64,000 nucleotides of DNA from assembly GCA_036365515.1 (NCBI GenBank), contig CM070877.1, positions 67,028,522 through 67,092,521 of the forward strand, given 5' to 3'. The notes beneath the pieces are model-generated. The model ran no database searches. It worked only from the letters and a program-made list of their open reading frames with translations, and was not told the DNA's origin. Position numbers and translations under genes: made by a program. Of the stretch, positions 58,136 through 64,000 are shown one piece after another. The number at the start of each line of letters is the position of its first letter. Within the stretch, counting starts at the first letter, position 1. This DNA is from Torymus aiolomorphi (taxonomy: Eukaryota; Arthropoda; Insecta; Hymenoptera; Torymidae).

Positions 58136-59190
58136 TAAATATTGCACGTAAACCTCCCTTTGCATGCTTTACGACACCTAGACGTAAAAGAATACAAAGC
58201 GTACCACCTATACTCCGTCATCGGCCACCCCGAACACCTAGAGCCTCTATTGGATGCGCTACAACACCAAGAATTAAAAAAACTACGGAGCGCACTACCT
58301 AGACTCCATGATCGGCCACCCCGAACATCTAGATCTCTCATTGGATGCGCTATGACACCTCGATGTAAAAAACTACGGAGCGCACCATCTAAACTCCATC
58401 ATCGGCCACCCCGAACATCTAGACCTCCCATTGGATGTGCTATGACACATCGACGTAAAAAACTACGGAGCGCACGAACTAGACTCCATCATCGGCCACC
58501 CCAAACATCTAGACCTTCCATTTGATACGCTACGACACCTAGACGTAAAAAACTACGGAGCGCAACAACTAGACTCCATTATCGGCCACCTCGAATATCT
58601 AGATCTCTCATTGGCTGCGCTACGACACCTGGACGTAAAAGACTGCGGAGCGGACCATCTAAGCTCCATCATCGGCCACCCCAAATATCTAGACCTCCCA
58701 TTGGATGGGCTACGACACCTCGACATAAAAAACTACAGAGCGTACGACCTAGACTCCCTCATCGGCCACCCCAAACACCTAGACCCCCCATTTGATGCGC
58801 TACGACACCTAGACGTAAAAAACTACGGAGCGCACCACCTAGACTCCGTTATCGGTCACTCCGAACATATAGACACCCCATTGGATGTGCTATGACACCT
58901 AAACGTTAAAAACTACGGAGCACACGACCTAGACTTCGTCATCGGCCACCCCGAACATCTAGATCTCTCATTGGATGCGCTATGACACCTCGATGTAAAA
59001 AACTACGGAGCGCACCATCTAAACTCCATCATCGGCCACCCCAAACACATAGATCCTGCATTTGATGTACTACGACACCTAGACGTAAGAAACTACGGAG
59101 CGCACGACCTAGACTCCATCTTCGGTCACTCCGAACATCTAGACACCCCATTGGATGTGTTACGACACCTAGACGTAAAAACGACAGAGT
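58136..59190 (+). repeat. 90-bp tandem repeat with possible 30-residue leucine-rich unit, ~11.5 copies
   Basis: The period is 90 bp, so all frames are kept from unit to unit. The plus strand encodes units such as LRHLDVKNYGAHHLDSVIGH plus PEHLDxPLDA, reminiscent of leucine-rich repeats. The frame is open for 94 codons at 58611-58895 and for the first 70 codons from 58142. It is broken by frameshifts (near 58270) and by CTACGA to CTATGA changes (CGA to TGA) in at least four units. It may be the remnant of a repeat-protein gene or a satellite that happens to be open. Confidence 0.75.
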
Positions 59191-59779
59191 TCACCCCCAA
59201 ACTTACAACGGGCTGTTACATCGAACGTTATTGTGCGTCGAGGCATACGGTATGACACTTGGACGATATTCAATCGTTGCCTGCCGCTGCGCTACGCTGG
59301 TCGCCGCGCACCGGCGAATCGAGCGAACATATTGCCAACATCTCTGAGCGACGAACATAAGATCGTTATGTAAACAGAGCAAGTAACCTCTTCTTTCTGA
59401 CACGGCGAGAAGTTGCGCGTTTCATTACATTCCTCTATTCCAACCCTACCGATCGCTTGAAGCCTCATCGAAATTTCTTTCCGTCTGCATCGAAATATTA
59501 ATGATTTTGTACATTTATTTAAAAGTAAAGCATTGACCGAATTTATATCAAAAACGCCTATTCCCAAATCTTTTTTTCTGTTCTTTCCGAAAATGCATAA
59601 ATAAAGTTCGAAAAAATATTTTTTCCGGGAAAAAAATTTCATAACTTCGTTAATAGTAATTCTACCGCAGAATAGATGCGACCAATCGATAGACGAGCTC
59701 AAAAAACTTAAAATGCTGCCTACCAGGTATCGATATTTCAATTCAATCGTTAATTACAACCATTTAGAAGTGGTGCGTT
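59191..59779. other. Stretch without recognised gene
   Basis: A 149-codon open frame lies on the minus strand (59741-59292). It has no recognisable motif; its Cys-rich, mixed composition does not let me support it as a gene. Confidence 0.4.
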
Positions 59780-61036
59780 GGTGGATTGTAACTCGGTAGA
59801 GCGCATTTATCACTCTTTTCCCAAACTTAGGTGAAACTTAACATTAACTTTGTATGAAGTTTTACGTAACTTAATCATAAGATTTCAATTTGGTTTTCCA
59901 AACTCTCAAAGAGATGAACTGAGACAAAGTGAATATAAACATATGAAGTATTTCATAAGGCGAGTGTCAGATTCGTATTTTTACACGAACATGGGCGGAA
60001 ACTAATCTGAAGTTCATATTAAGATTTCCGTCGATGGTTGTGACAAGCTTTTTCTAAAGTATGGCTGAAAGTATGGCTTAAAGTATGGCTGAAAGTATGC
60101 CTTGCAGTATGGATGAAAGTATGGTTTAAAGTATGGCTTAAAGTATGGCTCAAAGTATGGCTGAAAGTACGGCTTAAAGTATGGCTGAAAGTATGGCTGA
60201 AAGTATGGCTTAAAGTATGGCTCAAAGTATGGCTGAAAGTATGGCTCAAAGTATGGCTGAAAGTTAACGTTTAGATTCCGTAAGGAGATCGTAGGATTCG
60301 AATTATCTCCACAACCTTGACTGAAATTCACCTAAATTTTCTATTAAGTTTTCCGTAAGTAGAACGTATTTGATAGTTCTTTTCCCAGACTTTACCGAAA
60401 CTTAACATTAACCTTGTATGATGTTTTACGTAAATTAATCTTAAGATTTCAATTCGGTTTTCCAAACATTCGAAGAGATGAACTGAGGCAAAGTGAATAT
60501 AAACATATGAAGTATTTCATAAGGCGAGTGTCAGATTCGTATTTTTACACGAACATGGGCGGAAACTAATCTGAAGTTCATATTAAGTTTTTTGTCGATG
60601 GTTGTGACAATCTTGTTCTAAAGTATGGCTGAAAGTATGGCTTAAAGTATGGCTGAAACTATAGCTTGAAGTATGGATGAAAGTATGGCTTAAAGTATGG
60701 CTTAAAGTATGGCTTAAAGTATGGATGAAAGTATGGCTTAAAGTATGGCTGAACGTTATCGTTTGGATTCCGTAAGGAGAACGTAGGATTCGAATTTTTT
60801 CCACTGTAATTCACCTAAACTTTGTATTAAGTTTCGAGTATGTAGATCGTATTTATCATTCTTTTCGCAAACTTTGGGGAAACTTAACATTAACTTTGTA
60901 TGAAGTTTCACATAAGTTAATCGTAAGATTTCAATTTAGTTTTCCAAAGTTTAAAAGAGATGAACTGAGGCAAAGTGAATATAAACATATGAAGTATTTC
61001 CTAAAGCGAGTGTAAGATCCGTATTTTTACACGAAC
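59780..61036. repeat. Satellite family S1, second forward array
   Basis: Two full units and a partial one have the same orientation as the array at 48640-50283. The 12-bp repeat blocks are at 60056-60265 and 60619-60755. The array ends abruptly inside the phrase TTTTTACACGAACA at 61036. Confidence 0.9.
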
Positions 61037-61705
61037 AATACAAATCTAATTCCGCCGTTTTTGAGATGTCCGATAATTTTATTATCGGAATTCAATTTTC
61101 GCAATCCAGAATATCTACAAAAAATTTGGCAACCCCTAAAGCACCGCGGAAGACCAGCAACTGCCACTTTAGTCCGAAAAATCGAAAAAAAATCTAATTC
61201 CGTCGCTTTTGAGATCCCCGATAACTTTATTCCCGTAATACAATTCTGCAGATGCAAGATAGCTACAAAAAAATTGGCTACCCACATAGCACCGTGGAAG
61301 ACTTCCGAACTACCTCTAAAGCACAAAAAACTGCAAAAATAAATCTAATTCCGCCGTTTTTGAGATTCCCGATTATTTTAGTGTAGGAATATAATTTTGA
61401 GCATGCAAGATAGCTAAAAAAAATTGGCAATCCCCAAAGTATCGCAGTACACCCCCAAAGAATTTTTTGCGGTTTTTTCGTGCTTAAGGGATAGTTTGGG
61501 CGTCTTCCGCGGTACTTTGGAGGTTGCCAATTTTTTTGTAGCTATCTTGCATGCTGAAAATTGTATTCCCGGAATAAAATTATCCGAGATCTCAAAAACC
61601 GCGGAATTAGATTTTTTGTGATTTTTTCGTGCTTTAGGGGTATTTTGGCGGTCTTCCGCGGTGCTCTGGGGGTTGCCATTATTTTTGTAGATATTCTGCA
61701 AGGTT
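61037..61705. repeat. ~145-bp satellite with internal change of strand
   Basis: Units begin with AAATCTAATTCCGCCGTTTT at about 61040, 61190 and 61340 on the plus strand; after about 61455 the same unit runs on the minus strand (CGGCGTCTTCC-type phrase becomes GGCGTCTTCCGCGGT, then AAACCGCGGAATTAGATTTT at about 61596). Three forward and two reverse copies are seen. Confidence 0.85.
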
Positions 61706-64000
61706 AAAATGATTAACTTACGTAAAACATCATACACAGTTAATATTAAGTTTGGGTGAAGTTTGGGAAAAGAAAGATCAAATACGTTCTACTCACGGGA
61801 AACTTAATACAAAATTTAGGTGAATTACAGTCAAGGTTGTGGAAATAATTCGAATACTACGATCTCCTTACGGAATCTAAACGATAACTTTCAGCCATAC
61901 TTTAAGACATACGTTCAGCCATAATTTAAGCCATACTTTCAGCCATACTTTAAGCCATACTTTCAGACATACTTTAAGCCTTATTTTTAGCCATACTTTA
62001 GAAAAAGCTTGCCACGACCATCGACAGGAAACTTAATATGAACTTCATATTAGTTTCCGTCAATGTTCGTGTAAAAATAGGAATCTTACACTCGCCTTAG
62101 GCAATACTTTATATGTTTATATTAACTTTGGCTCAGTTCATCTCTTTTAAAGTTTGGAAAATCGAATTGAAATCTTACGATTAAATTACGTAAAACATCA
62201 TACAAGGTTAATGTTAAGTTTCGGTAAAGTTTGGGAAAAGAACTTTCAAACACGTTCTGCTTACGGGAAACTTAATACAAATTTTAGGTGAATTTCAGTC
62301 AAGGTTGTGGAGATAATTGGAATCTTACGATCTCCTTACGGAATCTAAACGTTAACTTTCAGCTATACTTTGTGTCATACTTTAAGTCATACTTTCAGCC
62401 ATACTTTCAGCCATACATTAAGCTGTACTTTCAGCCATACTTTAAGCCATACTTTAAGCCATACATTAAGCCATACTTTAAACCATACCTTCATCCATAC
62501 TTCACGCCACACTTTCAGCCATACTTTAAGCCATACTTTCAGCCATACTTTAGAAAAAGCTTGTCACAACCATCGACGGAAAACTTAATATTAACTTCAG
62601 ATTAGTTTCCGCCCATGTTCGTGTAAAAATACGAATCTTACACTCACATTATAAAATACTTCATATGTTTATATTCATTTTGCCTCAGTTCATCCCTTTT
62701 AAAGTTTGTAAAACCGAATTGAAATCTTAAGATTAATTTACGTAAAACATCATACAAGATTAATGTTACATTTCGGTAAAGTTTGAGAAAATAATGATAA
62801 ATACGTTCTACTCATGAGAAACTAATTACAAACTTTAGGTGAATTTCAGTCAAGGTTGTGGAAATAATTCGGATCCTACAATCTCCTTACGGAATCTAAA
62901 CGATAACTTTCAGCCATACTTTCAGCCATACTTTCATCCATACTTTAAGCCATACTCTAAGCCATACTTTAAGCTATACTTTAAGACATACTTTCAGCCA
63001 TACTTTCAGCCATACTTTAAGCCATACTTTCATCCATACTTTAAGCCATACTTTAAGCCATACTCTAAGCCATACTTTCATCCATACTTCAAGCCATACT
63101 TTCAGCCATACTTTCAGCCATACTTTAAGCCATACCTTCAGCCATACTTTAGAAAAAGCTTGTCACAACCATCGACAGGAAAGTTAATATGAACTTCAGA
63201 TTAGTTTCCGTCAATGTTCGTGTAAAAATAGGAATCTTACACTCGCCTTAGGAAATACTTCATATGTTTATATTCTTTTTGCCTCAGTTCACCTCTTTTA
63301 AAGTTTGTAAAACCGAATTCAAATCTTAAGATTAATTTACGTAAAACATCATACAAGGTTAATGTTAATTTTCGGTAAAGTTTGGGAAAATAATGATAAA
63401 TATGTTCTACTCACGAGAAACTAATTACAAAATTTAGGTGAATTTCAGTCAAGGCTGTGAAAATAATTCGGATCCTACGATCTCCTTACGGATTCTAAAC
63501 GATAACTTTCACCCATACTTTCAGCCATACTTTTATCCATACTTTAAGCCATACTTTAAGCCATACTTTAAGCCATACGTTAAGCCATACATTCATCCAT
63601 ACTTGAAGCCATACTTTCAGCTATACTTTAAGCCACACTTTAAGCCATACTTTAAGCCATACTGTCATCCATAATTCAAGCCATACTTTCAGCCATACTT
63701 TCAGCCATACTTTAAGCCATACCTTCAGCCATACTTTGGAAAAAATTTGTCACAACCATCAACAGGAAACTTAATATGAACTTCAGTTTAGGTTCCGTCA
63801 ATGTTAGTGTAAAAACAGGAATCTTACACTCGCCTTAGGAAATACTTCATATGTTTATATTAACTTTAGTTCAGTTCATCTCTTTTAAAGTTTGGAAAAC
63901 CGAATTGAAGTCTTTCGATTAAACTACGTAAAACATCATACAAGGTTAAGGTTATGTTTCGGTAATGTTTGGGAAAATAATGATAAATAGGTTCTACTCA
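61706..64000. repeat. Satellite family S1, inverted array
   Basis: The same S1 units run in the opposite orientation, with 12-bp blocks (TACTTTMAGCCA) at 61881-61995, 62357-62555, 62905-63155 and 63505-63740. The array continues past the window end. Together with 59780-61036 it makes a very large imperfect palindrome centred in the 145-bp satellite. Confidence 0.9.

Noticed and set aside
59292..59741. 149-codon open frame on the minus strand
   Set aside because: No recognisable motif, no support from neighbours, and it overlaps GC-rich sequence next to satellites.
60014..60331. PYF-repeat protein as a real gene
   Set aside because: Head, repeat and tail vary freely between satellite units, one unit is shifted into another frame, and 12-bp repeats stay open by themselves. 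Kept only as a finding.

Overview
The window is 64 kb of eukaryotic repeat-rich DNA. Small spliceosomal-type introns, AT-rich background, BEL/Pao, Ty3/gypsy, Penelope, Helitron and Polinton remnants and many foldback elements suggest an arthropod, most likely an insect and possibly a hymenopteran; the species cannot be told from the sequence. I see no convincing single-copy host gene, no rRNA or tRNA gene and no CRISPR array. Almost every recognisable coding region is a broken transposable-element gene, so it reads as a pericentromeric or otherwise heterochromatic stretch.

Layout, left half. 1-2740: a long inverted repeat, then a tandem repeat with GA microsatellites. 3515-6438: a DNA transposon with ~360-bp terminal inverted repeats and a decayed transposase on the minus strand. 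6672-7335: a dispersed repeat with a GT microsatellite. 7380-13143: a minus-strand BEL/Pao retrotransposon with recognisable gag, protease, RT, RNase H and integrase but no 5' LTR. 13184-18690: two foldback structures, the larger 4.4 kb long, with a 27-bp minisatellite at its edges. 19439-23809: a minus-strand non-LTR retrotransposon whose RT core is deleted and which is split by a palindromic insertion; a 3' fragment of a second one lies at 24148-24590. 26242-28917: remnants of a Polinton/Maverick-type element, including integrase, a phospholipase A2-like domain and two or three typical accessory ORFs.

Middle. 29654-44338 holds a nest: a Helitron-type helicase gene is interrupted by a small hairpin MITE, a palindromic MITE and a 9.45-kb Ty3/gypsy-like LTR retrotransposon (31174-40624) flanked by a TATAG target duplication. 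A 125-codon ORF of unknown function follows the helicase, a 1.3-kb foldback element follows that, and a Helitron-like hairpin plus CTAG terminus stands at 44338. Two more foldback elements (44357-45702) and two directly adjacent palindromic MITEs (47541-48036) come next.

Right half. 48640-50280, 59780-61030 and 61706-64000 carry one satellite family of about 450-580 bp with an internal 12-bp repeat; it changes orientation around a second, ~145-bp satellite at 61037-61705. A Penelope-like element (50284-53241) with RT, GIY-YIG endonuclease and a hammerhead-ribozyme-like motif lies between that satellite and a 332-bp satellite (53260-55860), each unit of which has a long palindrome that often contains a heat-shock-element-like pattern. 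A 335-bp tandem repeat (56035-56840) and a 90-bp, potentially protein-coding leucine-rich repeat (58136-59190) complete the region.

The genes do not form a pathway together; their relation is one of nested insertion. All coordinates of element edges are read by eye and may be off by several bases.
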